From Chloroflexota bacterium (GTDB taxonomy: Bacteria > Chloroflexota > Anaerolineae > Anaerolineales > UBA11579): a DNA stretch of 64,000 nucleotides. A program made the position numbers and the translations under genes. The stretch spans positions 1-64,000 of the forward strand of contig JABFGG010000008.1 of the NCBI GenBank assembly GCA_013112575.1. Direction: 5' to 3'. The notes under the pieces were generated by a model. It was not told the origin of the DNA, made no database searches, and was given only the letters and a program-made list of their open reading frames with translations. The first letter of the stretch is position 1. The number at the start of each line of letters is the position of its first letter. This document shows positions 36,471-46,114 of this stretch, piece by piece.

Positions 36471-37394
36471 TTAATCCGCCGCGGCTGGTTGGGCAACCAG
36501 TTGGGGCTCTTGTACATCTGCGGACTTCGCAAAGATAGCTTGCTTTACGTAAGGGATCAGGAGCAGAACAACCACACTCAACCCCATTAGCGCTCCATAA
36601 AGATAGTCATTCGTGGCATTGCGTACAGTATGCGTTGCATAACTTCCAACGACTGTCGCAGCACCCGCGATAAGCGCCAAATAGTATCCGGAGAAATGTT
36701 CTTTACCCAACTGGAAGATCGAAATGATAAAGAAAAGGCTCGTGATCCACAACACCGGCCAGGACAACCACAGTACTGAAATGCTCTCTGGGATGATGGG
36801 GCGAGCAGGATGCCCGTATAGCACGCGGAAAGCTGCGTGACCATTGGCGAAGTTCTCTGCGGCGCAAACGCCTAACATGAGGAACACGAAAAAGTTAGCT
36901 AGCTTGGCAGGCAAAGTTGATTTTTCTGCCAGCAGTACTGCAAAATACGGTACCAGCCCTACCATCATGATCAAAACTGCCGGGGGGAAACCGCCTTGAA
37001 CACTACCCACAAAATTCATCCAGGGCACGATCATATAGGCACCGCCCATTGCAGGCATAGCCAAAGCAAGCAACGTAACTGCTCTTGCCCAGCGTTCGCC
37101 CTGGTATAACGGCCGTGCAACTGCGATCAACACAAAACCGCCAACAAACGAAAGTGCTGTCCAGAAGGGGAAGAAGAAACTAACAAGCCAGGGCGTCAGG
37201 CCTAAGAGTCCAACTTTCACATTAGCTTCAGGAGTGCCCTCGGTTGCGAATTTTTCCATCCGCGCCAATTGCCCTTCTACAATGGGGTTGATGACTCCAT
37301 TAATCATGAAGGGCTGCACCGCGATCATAAAAATCGCAGCCAGGATAACCAGAACGGTTATCCACAAGCGGATTTGTTTGGATGGGTGTTGCAT
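36471..37394 (-). CDS. Polytopic membrane protein facing a Crp/Fnr regulator (module 2)
   Basis: 307 residues, eight hydrophobic helices, a longer outer loop after helix 1 (EGQLARMEKFATEGTPEAN) and a hydrophilic tail. Paralogue of the protein encoded at 33183, in the same divergent arrangement with a Crp/Fnr gene. GAGGAG ribosome site. The function of this pair is not known to me. Confidence 0.78.
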   Translation of the reverse strand: MQHPSKQIRLWITVLVILAAIFMIAVQPFMINGVINPIVEGQLARMEKFATEGTPEANVKVGLLGLTPWLVSFFFPFWTALSFVGGFVLIAVARPLYQGERWARAVTLLALAMPAMGGAYMIVPWMNFVGSVQGGFPPAVLIMMVGLVPYFAVLLAEKSTLPAKLANFFVFLMLGVCAAENFANGHAAFRVLYGHPARPIIPESISVLWLSWPVLWITSLFFIISIFQLGKEHFSGYYLALIAGAATVVGSYATHTVRNATNDYLYGALMGLSVVVLLLIPYVKQAIFAKSADVQEPQLVAQPAAAD

Positions 37395-37427
37395 GTTTTA
37401 TCTCCTCAATTAGATATAATTAGTCTA

Positions 37428-37444
37428 CGCGCTTATTGTGCGCG
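37428..37444. promoter_or_regulatory. Short inverted repeat in the divergent region of module 2
   Basis: CGCGC and GCGCG separated by 7 bp (flanks GTCTA and ACTTC), between the membrane protein and Crp/Fnr gene starts. Weak operator candidate. Confidence 0.3.
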
Positions 37445-37515
37445 ACTTCACAATCAGCATAGTCTGAATGGAGAACAATGAACATGATCTGGGTTAAGTT
37501 GATTGTTTTTAGGTT

Positions 37516-38211
37516 ATGGAGATGAAACAAACCAAGGACGACAAATCAAAAGTTGAGCTTGCCAGCCTCGAAATATTTAACAAGCTTAGCAACGATGACA
37601 TGCAGGCTTTAACTGCAAAACGGCTCAAGAAAACTATCAAAAAGGGAGAGTTTCTTTGTCACCAGGGGGATATTTGGCCGAAGGCTATATTTGTAATAAA
37701 TGGTGAATTGAGCTGGGCAATGCTTTCTTATACTGGACGCGAGCAGGTTCTGTTTACGGTTAAAGCAGGTGAAGATTTCTGGGGACATTCCCTATTTGAC
37801 AGCGCCCCTATGCCAGCCTCTTTGCAAGCCATCGACCACACGGAAGTCTTTCTGTGGCCTAAGGATGTTCTCCTTCCCTTGTTGCATGAAAACCCTGAAG
37901 CGATGTGGGCCATCACTGCAAAGCTAGTCGGTATTATGCGGCAAGCGCGTGAAGTCATCTATGGCCTGGCATTCCAACCATTAACAAGCCGCTTGGCCCA
38001 ACTGTTGCTAACCCGCTTCGGTGAAGTAGAACAAACACCGGTTGAGCGCGATCTTACACTAGACCAAATCGCGTCTATAGTGAATTCCACTCCAGAAGTT
38101 GTGTGTCGTCTGATGTATCAATTTCAAGCCGATGGCATTCTCGAAATCACGAGAGCCAGTATTGCTTTACATGATCATAAGTCCTTGGCAAAGCTTGCGG
38201 AAAAGGGGTAA
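37516..38211 (+). CDS. Crp/Fnr-family transcription regulator (module 2)
   Basis: 231 residues: sensor barrel (GEFLCHQGDIWPKAIFVINGEL), dimer helix and winged helix (LTLDQIASIVNSTPEVVCRLMYQF). Closely related to the regulator at 34266 (both have FWG, LWNRD/LWPKD and LAFQPxTSRLAxLLL). No N-terminal Fnr cysteines. Divergent from its membrane protein partner. Confidence 0.87.
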   Translation: MEMKQTKDDKSKVELASLEIFNKLSNDDMQALTAKRLKKTIKKGEFLCHQGDIWPKAIFVINGELSWAMLSYTGREQVLFTVKAGEDFWGHSLFDSAPMPASLQAIDHTEVFLWPKDVLLPLLHENPEAMWAITAKLVGIMRQAREVIYGLAFQPLTSRLAQLLLTRFGEVEQTPVERDLTLDQIASIVNSTPEVVCRLMYQFQADGILEITRASIALHDHKSLAKLAEKG

Positions 38212-38289
38212 GTGTAGCTAAAGATTTGCATCAGCCTAATTATTGACCTAGACATAAATGATAAAGCTCCAATAAAAAGAAAGACTGCC

Positions 38290-38415
38290 CTTCTAATACA
38301 ACCGTGGTGCAAATAGTATCGACTGCATAGACAGAATAGACACTAAAATCCATGGTTCTGTTCTAGCGTATGATTCGAATCCATGTCCCTCAGCCTAAAA
38401 AAGTGTTTTATTGAT
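38290..38415 (+). repeat. Dispersed T-arm repeat, degenerate copy
   Basis: Has ACCGTGGTGCAA, CATAGACAGAATAGACACTA and GATTCGAATCCATGTCCCTCAGCCTAAAA (broken here by the length rule only as short words: GATTCGAATCC, ATGTCCCTC). The left arm of the terminator hairpin is lost. Confidence 0.6.
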
Positions 38416-38429
38416 AAACAGAAATCAAA

Positions 38430-40202
38430 TCAGTCCTCTGTAAATAACCAAATGAATTGATAGGGTTGCAGATCAATAGGGATTTTACCCCCTTGAACTT
38501 GCACCACTTGTTCTAGGACCAAATCCTTCCAGGCAATCCCATTACCAAGGCCCAATACATTCACCGGAACATCAAGGTCCACAGCTTGCTTAGAAACATT
38601 GGTAATTGCTAAAATCGACTGTTTCTTGTCTACTGAGCGTCGCAAAACGGCAAAGACCGACGGAGATAATTCAAGTATATGCTGGGAGGCGTTAGGATGG
38701 AAAGCAGCATAGGCCTTGCGAAGCTCAATCAATTGCAGATATCTTCCTGAAATACGGGAAGCCACCGACATAGGGTCTGAGAGGGTTTGGCGAAGAGTAA
38801 TGATATCGAATTTCTTGCGATTGATCGAGCGAGGACGATCGGTTTCTTCCACACAGCTATGGCAATTGCGCGAGCCAAAGAGGCTGTGCGCATAAATGCC
38901 GGGTACCCCCGCCAAAGCCAGCATAATGGCCTGAGAGGCAAGAAATCGCTGAATATCAATTTGCGCGTTGGGTTGTTTGGGGTCATTGAGGGCATCATAA
39001 AGCGTGATGTTCAACTCATAAACGCTTTCGGTGCCATCAGCATTCGATTTGTTGGAGGCGTGGCCGCCGTGTGCCAGGGTACGTTCGACAATAGCGTGGA
39101 TCTCCTCGTCCGCCAGCAAGCCCTTGGCCGGCATGAGGCCGATACCATCATGAGAAGCGATGAAGTTAAAGAAGGTGGTGCTGGGGGAAGGGGTTCCCAG
39201 TGAGGCTGCCCAACTCGAAAGCACGCTGGCGTCTTCCTGAATAAAGGTATGCAAAACAATGGGGGCCAGAGGGAACTGGTAGACCATCTGGGCCTCGTCA
39301 AAATGGTCAGAGCCATCAAGGGCTGCACCAAAATAACTGATGTTGTCTTCGTGGGGCACATTGGTCTCAGTGATCAAGATCACGTGGGGAGCAAGCTCAT
39401 CCAGAACAGAGCGGAAGAGTTTGATGACGCTATGGGTTTGTGGCAAATGGATGGAAGAGGTGCCGAGCTCTTTCCATAAATAAGCAATGGCATCCAGGCG
39501 GATGACCTCGGCCCCCTTAGCCACATAGAACAATAGCAACTGCACAATCTCCAACAACAGCTGGGGGTTGGCATAATTAAGATCGATCTGGTCAGGGCCG
39601 AAGGTGGTCCACACTTGCCTTGGGCCGCGGGCTGTTTCGAATGATGTAAGTAAAGGTAAAGCGCGGGGACGCACTACCTGTGACAGATCATCTTTAGAAT
39701 TGGCTTCGATAAAATAGTCCTCATGTATATCTTCCCCAGCCAAATAGCCTTGAAACCAGTCACTTTCCTTAGAGATGTGGTTAATGACGGCATCAAACAT
39801 CAGACGGTAATGCTTACCCATCGAAACGATGTCTTCCCAGGAGCCGTGCCGAGGATCAACCTGAAAATAATCGATGACGGAAAAGCCGTCATCGGAGGAG
39901 TATGGATAGAAGGGCAAAATGTGAACCCCGCTGAGGGCTTTGGCCAGGTCCTTATCCAGGAATTCCTGCAGGCAAGCCAGGGAAGAGTCTTTTGCGCTGG
40001 TGAACTGGTCGGCGTAGGTGATCAGGAAAACGTCACGTTCGGTCAAGCGCTCTTGAGGGGAAGCTGAAGCTTGTTGAAACTCAGGAAGTGAAGTCCTATA
40101 TTCTGTTAAGAGGGCATTGAATTGAGGCCACAAGCTGGCGGCAGTTTGCTCCCCATAAAGGAATTCCAAATGGGTCCGGATACGTTGCTGAGGTGAAGGC
40201 AT
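38430..40202 (-). CDS. GH13 subfamily 18 sugar phosphorylase
   Basis: 590 residues, alpha-amylase-like barrel. Seen: DAVINHIS, the nucleophile region EVIRLDAIAYLW, the acid/base ITETNVPHEDN and FNFIASHDGIGL. GH13_18 holds sucrose phosphorylase and glucosylglycerate phosphorylase, which split an alpha-glucoside with phosphate to give glucose-1-phosphate. Operon partners are a GT4 glycosyltransferase, a CUT1 importer and a LacI repressor, much like the ycjM neighbourhood of E. coli, so glucosylglycerate or a related solute is as likely as sucrose. ATG 40202 starts 1 bp after the GT4 stop; a start at 40241 would overlap that gene. Confidence 0.85.
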   Translation of the reverse strand: MPSPQQRIRTHLEFLYGEQTAASLWPQFNALLTEYRTSLPEFQQASASPQERLTERDVFLITYADQFTSAKDSSLACLQEFLDKDLAKALSGVHILPFYPYSSDDGFSVIDYFQVDPRHGSWEDIVSMGKHYRLMFDAVINHISKESDWFQGYLAGEDIHEDYFIEANSKDDLSQVVRPRALPLLTSFETARGPRQVWTTFGPDQIDLNYANPQLLLEIVQLLLFYVAKGAEVIRLDAIAYLWKELGTSSIHLPQTHSVIKLFRSVLDELAPHVILITETNVPHEDNISYFGAALDGSDHFDEAQMVYQFPLAPIVLHTFIQEDASVLSSWAASLGTPSPSTTFFNFIASHDGIGLMPAKGLLADEEIHAIVERTLAHGGHASNKSNADGTESVYELNITLYDALNDPKQPNAQIDIQRFLASQAIMLALAGVPGIYAHSLFGSRNCHSCVEETDRPRSINRKKFDIITLRQTLSDPMSVASRISGRYLQLIELRKAYAAFHPNASQHILELSPSVFAVLRRSVDKKQSILAITNVSKQAVDLDVPVNVLGLGNGIAWKDLVLEQVVQVQGGKIPIDLQPYQFIWLFTED

Positions 40203-40203
40203 T

Positions 40204-41445
40204 TTAGAAGGTATCAAGCACCTGGTGCAGTTTTTCTTCAAGCACTTCTAAGGAAAAGTGCTTGAGTGCGATATCGTAATTCTTTGTAACAATCTCTTGA
40301 ACTTTAGCGGGGCTATCTAACAGCTTTTTCAAATGCTGAATGGCATCTTCATCAACAAAACCATCTAGTTCAACAAAATCAAAGCCGAGAGGGCCAATAT
40401 CGGCATTGTACACCGGATAACTATTGACCACCATCAGGCGCTTGTAATAGACAGTCTCCAAAAGGGCATTGCCGAAGCCCTCGTAATCACTTGGGTATGT
40501 GACCAGATCAGCATGGGGATACACGTCCCAGAGGGAGTAGATCTTGTGTCCATTGGCCTGGCCGCGTTGGGTATCCACACGGTCTTCGACCAGGCGCAAG
40601 TCCACCTGCATGACGGCGGCTTCCCTGGAAAGCCAGCGCCAGTAAGCTTCGCCCTCATCCGAGGTGCCGTGGGTGATCAGTAATTTTGTGTTGGGGATAC
40701 CCAGTTCTTTGAGGAGCATCAGGGCTTTCTCGATACCCTTACGACGGACAACGCGCGTGGGCTGCAAGACAAGAAAATCATCTTCGGTGAAGCTAAGCTC
40801 CGCGCGCAGGTCGCGATTGTAATCATCTATGCGAACTGGTGGCTTGGCAAAATCGTGTACGTTGGGAATCACGATAGAGTCAATGTCGCGCCGGGCTTTC
40901 AAGCGACGTTGGGCGATGGTGTTGATGGTGACATGCCGGATATTGGGCGCGTCGGAGGGGAAGGCCGAGTCCAGCAGATCGAGAATGTGGTTACGCTGGT
41001 AACGCGGACGTTCCCAATAAAAATCGTGGTGATGGGCAATGGTACGAATACCCGCCCCTTCAATCAACTGTTTGAGGGCTACCCCCAGAGGCAAATTCAT
41101 GGGGATAGCCTGGGCATTCTCGACCAGGATGAGGTCAATGTGATTGGCCTCTACAAAGTCTTGCAGGGCAGATTGAATCTGTGTAGTGAGTGAATGGATG
41201 TCTGCCAAAAGCTCTTCGACATCGTCGGAAAGCTCGATAAAGGCGCGTTCACTTAGAGCATGAACCTGTAGATGAGTGAAATGCAGTTGCGGGACTAAAG
41301 TGCCGGAACTGGCATAACCACCCAACTCGCCAGCACAATAAAACATGGCATGCCCCATCCTCTCGAGGACGCGCACCCATTTTTCTACTTCAAGGGAAAC
41401 CCCATCTGTACCATTGAGACGAGTAGCTATAACACCAATATTCAT
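40204..41445 (-). CDS. GT4-family glycosyltransferase
   Basis: 413 residues, GT-B fold: N-terminal MNIGVIATRLNGTDGVSLE (acceptor-side glycine loop) and donor-site DLVTYPSDYEGFGNALLE, with the EGFG motif of GT4 enzymes. Some GT4 enzymes build glucosylglycerate-type solutes such as mannosylglucosylglycerate; this activity is an inference from the neighbouring GH13_18 gene. It lies 44 bp after the permease gene. Confidence 0.82.
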   Translation of the reverse strand: MNIGVIATRLNGTDGVSLEVEKWVRVLERMGHAMFYCAGELGGYASSGTLVPQLHFTHLQVHALSERAFIELSDDVEELLADIHSLTTQIQSALQDFVEANHIDLILVENAQAIPMNLPLGVALKQLIEGAGIRTIAHHHDFYWERPRYQRNHILDLLDSAFPSDAPNIRHVTINTIAQRRLKARRDIDSIVIPNVHDFAKPPVRIDDYNRDLRAELSFTEDDFLVLQPTRVVRRKGIEKALMLLKELGIPNTKLLITHGTSDEGEAYWRWLSREAAVMQVDLRLVEDRVDTQRGQANGHKIYSLWDVYPHADLVTYPSDYEGFGNALLETVYYKRLMVVNSYPVYNADIGPLGFDFVELDGFVDEDAIQHLKKLLDSPAKVQEIVTKNYDIALKHFSLEVLEEKLHQVLDTF

Positions 41446-41488
41446 TAATTTGACTGTGATGTTGCTGTGTTGTAGTTAGCGGTTCCAG

Positions 41489-42397
41489 CTAGCCTTTAAC
41501 GCCACCGGCAGTAAGACCTTCGGCGAGGTAGCGCTCCAGAACCAGGAATAACATGACAATGGGAATGGTCATGATGGTGGAGGCAGCCATAACTACATTC
41601 GGTCGCGGAGTCGGGTCGTTAAAGATTGTGTTGATCTTGATCGGCATGGTGAAGAGGTCACCGTTGTTCAGGAACACAAAGGCATACAAGAATTCGTTCC
41701 AAGCGATCATGAATGTATAGATGCCAACGGAAACCAGGGCAGGAATAGCCAATGGCAGGGTGATGCGCCAGATGACTTCAAAACGACTGGCTCCATCGAT
41801 CAAGGCGGCCTGCTCGATCTCGTCGGGAATTGTGCGGAAATAATTGGTTAGCATGTAGAGCGCGACCGGAAGGGTTTGGGCCAGATAGGTAACGACCAAC
41901 ACTGCCAGATTGTCCTGAACCTCAAAGCCTACCTGGGTGCCGATTTGGGCGAGCATGGCAAACAGGGGAATGATCAACAACACTCCAGGAAATAAATAGA
42001 CCAACAGGATGCTGTTTAATAAAACATTTTTGCCTCGGAAACGGAGACGTGCAATAGCATAGGCACCCAAGACAGAGAGGATGACGGCGACGATGGTGGT
42101 GGGGATAGAGACACTGAGGGTATTGATGATGTTCTTACCGAACTCCTGGTAGCTGGGATGGTTCGGGTCAAAGAGCTCCTGAAAAGCCTCCATTCGCAGG
42201 CCTTCGGGTACGTATACAGCGGTACGCCCACCGATCTCTGCGCGGGTTTTAAAGGAGGAACTCACCATCCAGTAGAAGGGGAAGAGGATGCTGACCAGGA
42301 AAAAGGTCAGCACAATGGCAAAGACGATCTGGCGCAAAGAGAACAAGTGCGCCATCTGGTCGATAATGTTCATTCGTTCGGGGGATTTGGTAGCCAT
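41489..42397 (-). CDS. CUT1 sugar ABC permease (MalG-type)
   Basis: 302 residues, six helices, with the EAA motif EIEQAALIDGASRFEVIWRI. C-terminal GGVKG is typical of MalG-type permeases. Coupled to the MalF-type gene (1-bp gap). No ATPase gene is present in the operon; a shared MsmX-type ATPase elsewhere is likely. Confidence 0.92.
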   Translation of the reverse strand: MATKSPERMNIIDQMAHLFSLRQIVFAIVLTFFLVSILFPFYWMVSSSFKTRAEIGGRTAVYVPEGLRMEAFQELFDPNHPSYQEFGKNIINTLSVSIPTTIVAVILSVLGAYAIARLRFRGKNVLLNSILLVYLFPGVLLIIPLFAMLAQIGTQVGFEVQDNLAVLVVTYLAQTLPVALYMLTNYFRTIPDEIEQAALIDGASRFEVIWRITLPLAIPALVSVGIYTFMIAWNEFLYAFVFLNNGDLFTMPIKINTIFNDPTPRPNVVMAASTIMTIPIVMLFLVLERYLAEGLTAGGVKG

Positions 42398-42398
42398 C

Positions 42399-43379
42399 TT
42401 ATTCCTCCTCGATGTTGCGCATGACGATGCCGATGTAAAAGGCCATAAATACCACCAGGATGGCCAGCAAGATCATAGCCGTGGCGGCACCTTTGCCAAA
42501 ATCAAAGAGCTTAAAACTGAACTCGTAAGTCAACACCGGAAGCACTTTGGTGCCAAAGCCACCACTAGTTAACAGGAAGATGTCATCGAACTTATTAAAG
42601 GTCCACATCAGGCGCAACAAGAAGATAGCGCCCAGCACATAGCGCAGTTCCGGGATGGTGACGTTCCAGAACTTCTGCCAGGTACTGGCTCCATCGACTT
42701 CAGCAGCCTCATACAAGGTGCTGTCAATGGCCTGCAGTCGGGCCAGGATCATCAACATGGCGAAGGGGAAATAACGCCAGGCTTCAAAGACGATGACCAG
42801 CGCAAGAGCCAGGCCACGGGTTGCCAGATAGGCAATCGACTCCTGGGGCTCGATGACGCTCAAGCGGATCAACAAGTCGTTCAGCACACCGGAAGGGCGC
42901 GGGTCAAGGATCCAACGCCATACAAAAGCCATGCTGATGACGGGCGCAACGTAAGGGATCAAGAAGATGGCACGGGTCAGGCCACGCCCACGGAAGGGGC
43001 GGTTCATGAGAATGGCAGCGATGAGGCCAACGACCAGAGTTGCGATAGTCGCCACAAAGGAGTAGACCACGCTGGTGACGGCAGCGCCCCAGCTTTGCAA
43101 GCCTTGAAACTTGAAGGCAAAATCATCAAAGACCTTGCGATAGTTATCCAGGCCATCGGGTCCTGCCAGGGGAGCATTAAAAACGTCATTGAGGTTATTC
43201 AAACCCACATCGTGGAAACTGACCCAAACGCTAAAAACTGCTGGGAAAATGACCAGGCCGAATACGATGATCGCTGTAGGGGATATTAAAGTCCAGGCCA
43301 GGCGAGCTTCTTGCGACTCGACCGCACGCCAGCGTTTCATAAAAGAAGAACCAGATTTGGGTTTAGCACTCACAGCCAT
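42399..43379 (-). CDS. CUT1 sugar ABC permease (MalF-type)
   Basis: 326 residues, six helices with EAA motif TLYEAAEVDGASTWQKFWNV. Forms the membrane channel with the neighbouring permease and receives sugar from the binding protein encoded just upstream. Confidence 0.92.
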   Translation of the reverse strand: MAVSAKPKSGSSFMKRWRAVESQEARLAWTLISPTAIIVFGLVIFPAVFSVWVSFHDVGLNNLNDVFNAPLAGPDGLDNYRKVFDDFAFKFQGLQSWGAAVTSVVYSFVATIATLVVGLIAAILMNRPFRGRGLTRAIFLIPYVAPVISMAFVWRWILDPRPSGVLNDLLIRLSVIEPQESIAYLATRGLALALVIVFEAWRYFPFAMLMILARLQAIDSTLYEAAEVDGASTWQKFWNVTIPELRYVLGAIFLLRLMWTFNKFDDIFLLTSGGFGTKVLPVLTYEFSFKLFDFGKGAATAMILLAILVVFMAFYIGIVMRNIEEE

Positions 43380-43455
43380 AACACACCTCTTTTTGCTTAC
43401 CCTGGGGAGAAAAAGGCAGGGCTACTTGCGTAGCCCTGCCCAAGTTGCTGCCGAA

Positions 43456-44886
43456 TTATTCTTCTTGGCGTTCTGCCAGAAGTAATTCAACCTGCTCTTG
43501 TAGCCATTCAGCTGCCGTTTCCGGCGTCATAGTGCCTTCGAGCACAATATTGCTGATGGCCTGTGAGATCAACAAGCGGCCTTCGATGTCACCAACTACG
43601 GCGCGCTCCGTGGGGCCGTAGTCAGGGCGGAAGAGCCAGCGTTGCATGCTGTCGAAGCCGTTAGCAATTTGGGCCAGCGTTTCTTCGGAGTAATTCTCGA
43701 AGTAGGGGCTGAGACCACGCCAATCGTCTACGGCACTTTCCAGCACAGGGACCTTGCCGAACGGAGCCAGGGCCAGCACTTCTTGGTAACCATCGGTCAG
43801 GAAGAACTCAACCACTGCCTGGGCCTGCGGATCTGCACCTTGCATAAGGCCTAATGTAACCAGTTGTCCGTAGGAAGCAGAGCCGTTGGGGCCAACCATC
43901 TCAGAAGCAAAGCCGGTGTTGCCAGCCAGGTCATCAACGGGGATCTCGACGTTGCCGCCTTCTTCAAGACCGGACCCATCCACGAGGTCATCCATGATAT
44001 AGGTGGAGTAGAAAAGCATACCGGATTGGTCAAGCTCGTAGGCTTCACGGGCACCGCGCCAATACTGCGGGCCGGGGGTGGCACAGCGTTGCAAGTCTGT
44101 GTAAAAGGCAAGGGCCTCAACCATTTCAGGGGTGTTCATGGTGACGTTGCCGTCAGCATCAAAGGGCCAAGCCTCGTTGGACATAGCGACCTGCTCAAAG
44201 ACTTGATGTGGATAATTCTGGCCGGGATCTGTACCAATGGTCAGACCGTACAGTAAATTCCCTGCACCCGGAAGTGCATCACAAGCGGCGTTGATATCTT
44301 CCCAGGAAATAGGGGGGTTGAGACCGGCATCTGCAAATGTATCAGCGCGATACCAAATAGCCTGGATCCAACCATCATAGGGAACTGCCGAGTAGGCACC
44401 AGTGGACGGATTGGTAACCATGGACAAGGGGCCGGCGCGGAAGTCATCTTCACCAACACTGGCAATCACGGCTGCCGCGGCATCTTCATCCAGAATGCCA
44501 TCCGCAGCAAAAGTAGCTACGCGCTCAATACCCATGCGCACGATATCGGGCAGGCGATTGGCAGCCTGGGCCGTGGCGATGCGTTGGGAAATGCTGCCTT
44601 CATCGATGGGCACGATGCGTAGTTCGACATCGGGATTGGCTTCCATGAAACGGGCGGCCACAGCTTCGTATACATCGACACGCGCTTCTTCATTATCCGT
44701 GGTCCAGAATTCGATAACGGTCTTGTCGCCAGCTTCTGCTTCAACCGGGACTTCAACTATTTCTGTGACAACTACCTCAACGGGTACTTCAACTTCAACA
44801 GTTTCGGGAGTGGGGGTGGCGCAAGCTGCCAGAACGATTGTCAAGATAGCCAGCAGCCCGAGCATTGTAAGTAAGCGTTTACTCAT
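43456..44886 (-). CDS. CUT1 sugar-binding lipoprotein
   Basis: 476 residues. Lipoprotein signal with lipobox LAAC (Cys22), a Val/Glu-rich linker, then a type 1 extracellular solute-binding fold (VIEFWTTDNEEARVDVYEAV). Captures the imported sugar or glycoside for the two permeases. It is the first structural gene after the repressor. Confidence 0.92.
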   Translation of the reverse strand: MSKRLLTMLGLLAILTIVLAACATPTPETVEVEVPVEVVVTEIVEVPVEAEAGDKTVIEFWTTDNEEARVDVYEAVAARFMEANPDVELRIVPIDEGSISQRIATAQAANRLPDIVRMGIERVATFAADGILDEDAAAAVIASVGEDDFRAGPLSMVTNPSTGAYSAVPYDGWIQAIWYRADTFADAGLNPPISWEDINAACDALPGAGNLLYGLTIGTDPGQNYPHQVFEQVAMSNEAWPFDADGNVTMNTPEMVEALAFYTDLQRCATPGPQYWRGAREAYELDQSGMLFYSTYIMDDLVDGSGLEEGGNVEIPVDDLAGNTGFASEMVGPNGSASYGQLVTLGLMQGADPQAQAVVEFFLTDGYQEVLALAPFGKVPVLESAVDDWRGLSPYFENYSEETLAQIANGFDSMQRWLFRPDYGPTERAVVGDIEGRLLISQAISNIVLEGTMTPETAAEWLQEQVELLLAERQEE

Positions 44887-44971
44887 TTGTCTCTCTCCTA
44901 AGAAAGGGATTTATTGATTTGTACAATTTAGGCGAGTTTTCTGAAAATGTTTTCGTGGTAACACCTCCTAT

Positions 44972-46000
44972 TTAGATATCTTCTTCCGTTTCAACGCCGG
45001 TAGATTCTCGTAAAACCAAAGAAGGTTTGAGAATAACCTGTTCCTCTTCCAGGGGTTTGCCCTGAATGTGGTGGATCAACATTTCACAGACACGGCCACC
45101 AATCTCGTAAATGGGTTGATTGACCGTGGTCAAAGGGGGATGAAAATGCTCAGACATGGGAATATCGTCAAAACCGGTGATGGCAATTTCCTCGCCAATT
45201 GCCAGACCTTGCTCATGCGCAGCGCGGATGGCGCCAAAGGCCATTAAATCGTTGCAAGCTGCAATGGCAGTTGGTGGTTCATCCATAGCCAGCAACTCAT
45301 TGGCTTTTTCATAACCGCCGCGTTGGGTGAGATCACTGTATTTCAGGTAACGATCTTCGAGTGAGCCCCCTGCCTCAGCCAAGCCCTCGCGAAAGCCATC
45401 CAAACGATATTTGGCGAACATCAGGTCAGGCTCCGGTGCAATGCAGGCCACACGGTGAAAGCCCTGTTGAATGATGTGCTGGGCCATCAAACGCATGCCG
45501 TGCTGACTGTCTTCATCCACAAAGGGGAAATCCAGTTCACCATGCGTGCGACCAAAAGCCACAAAGGGAAAGTCGATGCCGCGCAAATAATTGATGCGCT
45601 CGTCATTCATGCGGGTACGCACGACCACAAAGCCATCCACACGGCGACTTTCAACAGCCTGCTTATAGGCGTGCATCTCGCGTTCGCCGGGAGGCTGGGT
45701 AGAGACCAAAAGATCGTAACCAAAGTCGGCAGCTTTATTGCCAATACCTGCCAGGAATTCACTAAAAAAGGGGTCTGAAAAGCGGGGGCCAAAAGTGGGG
45801 AGAACTAAGCCAAGTGTATCTGTAGTGCGTTTTTGGAGACGCTGGGCAAGCGTATTAGGACGATAGCCCATTTCTTCGGCAACTTTCTCAACTAAAGTGC
45901 GCGTTTCTTCACTGACATCATCGTAGCCGTGCAAGGCGCGGGATACGGTTGTAACGGACTTTCCTACACGTTGAGCAACATCTTTGATGGTAACGGCCAT
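44972..46000 (-). CDS. LacI-family repressor of the sugar operon
   Basis: 342 residues: N-terminal helix-turn-helix (VTIKDVAQRVGKSVTTVSRALHG) and periplasmic-binding-like effector domain. Upstream are two AAAACGTTTT operators, so autoregulation and control of the operon are likely. The effector is probably a sugar or glycoside brought in by the importer. Confidence 0.92.
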   Translation of the reverse strand: MAVTIKDVAQRVGKSVTTVSRALHGYDDVSEETRTLVEKVAEEMGYRPNTLAQRLQKRTTDTLGLVLPTFGPRFSDPFFSEFLAGIGNKAADFGYDLLVSTQPPGEREMHAYKQAVESRRVDGFVVVRTRMNDERINYLRGIDFPFVAFGRTHGELDFPFVDEDSQHGMRLMAQHIIQQGFHRVACIAPEPDLMFAKYRLDGFREGLAEAGGSLEDRYLKYSDLTQRGGYEKANELLAMDEPPTAIAACNDLMAFGAIRAAHEQGLAIGEEIAITGFDDIPMSEHFHPPLTTVNQPIYEIGGRVCEMLIHHIQGKPLEEEQVILKPSLVLRESTGVETEEDI

Positions 46001-46020
46001 AAGCTGACTATTTCGCCTCA

Positions 46021-46048
46021 GAACTACCCAAAACGTTTTGGGTAGTTC
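46021..46048. promoter_or_regulatory. LacI operator 1 (28-bp perfect palindrome)
   Basis: Centre ACCCAAAACGTTTTGGGT, extended to a perfect palindrome from GAACT to AGTTC. About 20 bp before the repressor start codon. The central CG and flanking A/T runs fit LacI-family operators. Confidence 0.85.
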
Positions 46049-46058
46049 TGAGTATATT

Positions 46059-46072
46059 CCAAAACGTTTTGG
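46059..46072. promoter_or_regulatory. LacI operator 2
   Basis: CCAAAACGTTTTGG. Its centre is 31 bp from the centre of operator 1, three helical turns, so two repressor dimers would bind the same face of the DNA. Confidence 0.8.
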
Positions 46073-46114
46073 GAGTCAAATACACAACTTCAGGTTATTC
46101 GAAATCTACCGGAG

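Noticed and set aside
34266-38211. True Fnr oxygen sensors
   Set aside because: Both Crp/Fnr proteins lack the N-terminal cysteine cluster needed to bind the 4Fe-4S centre.
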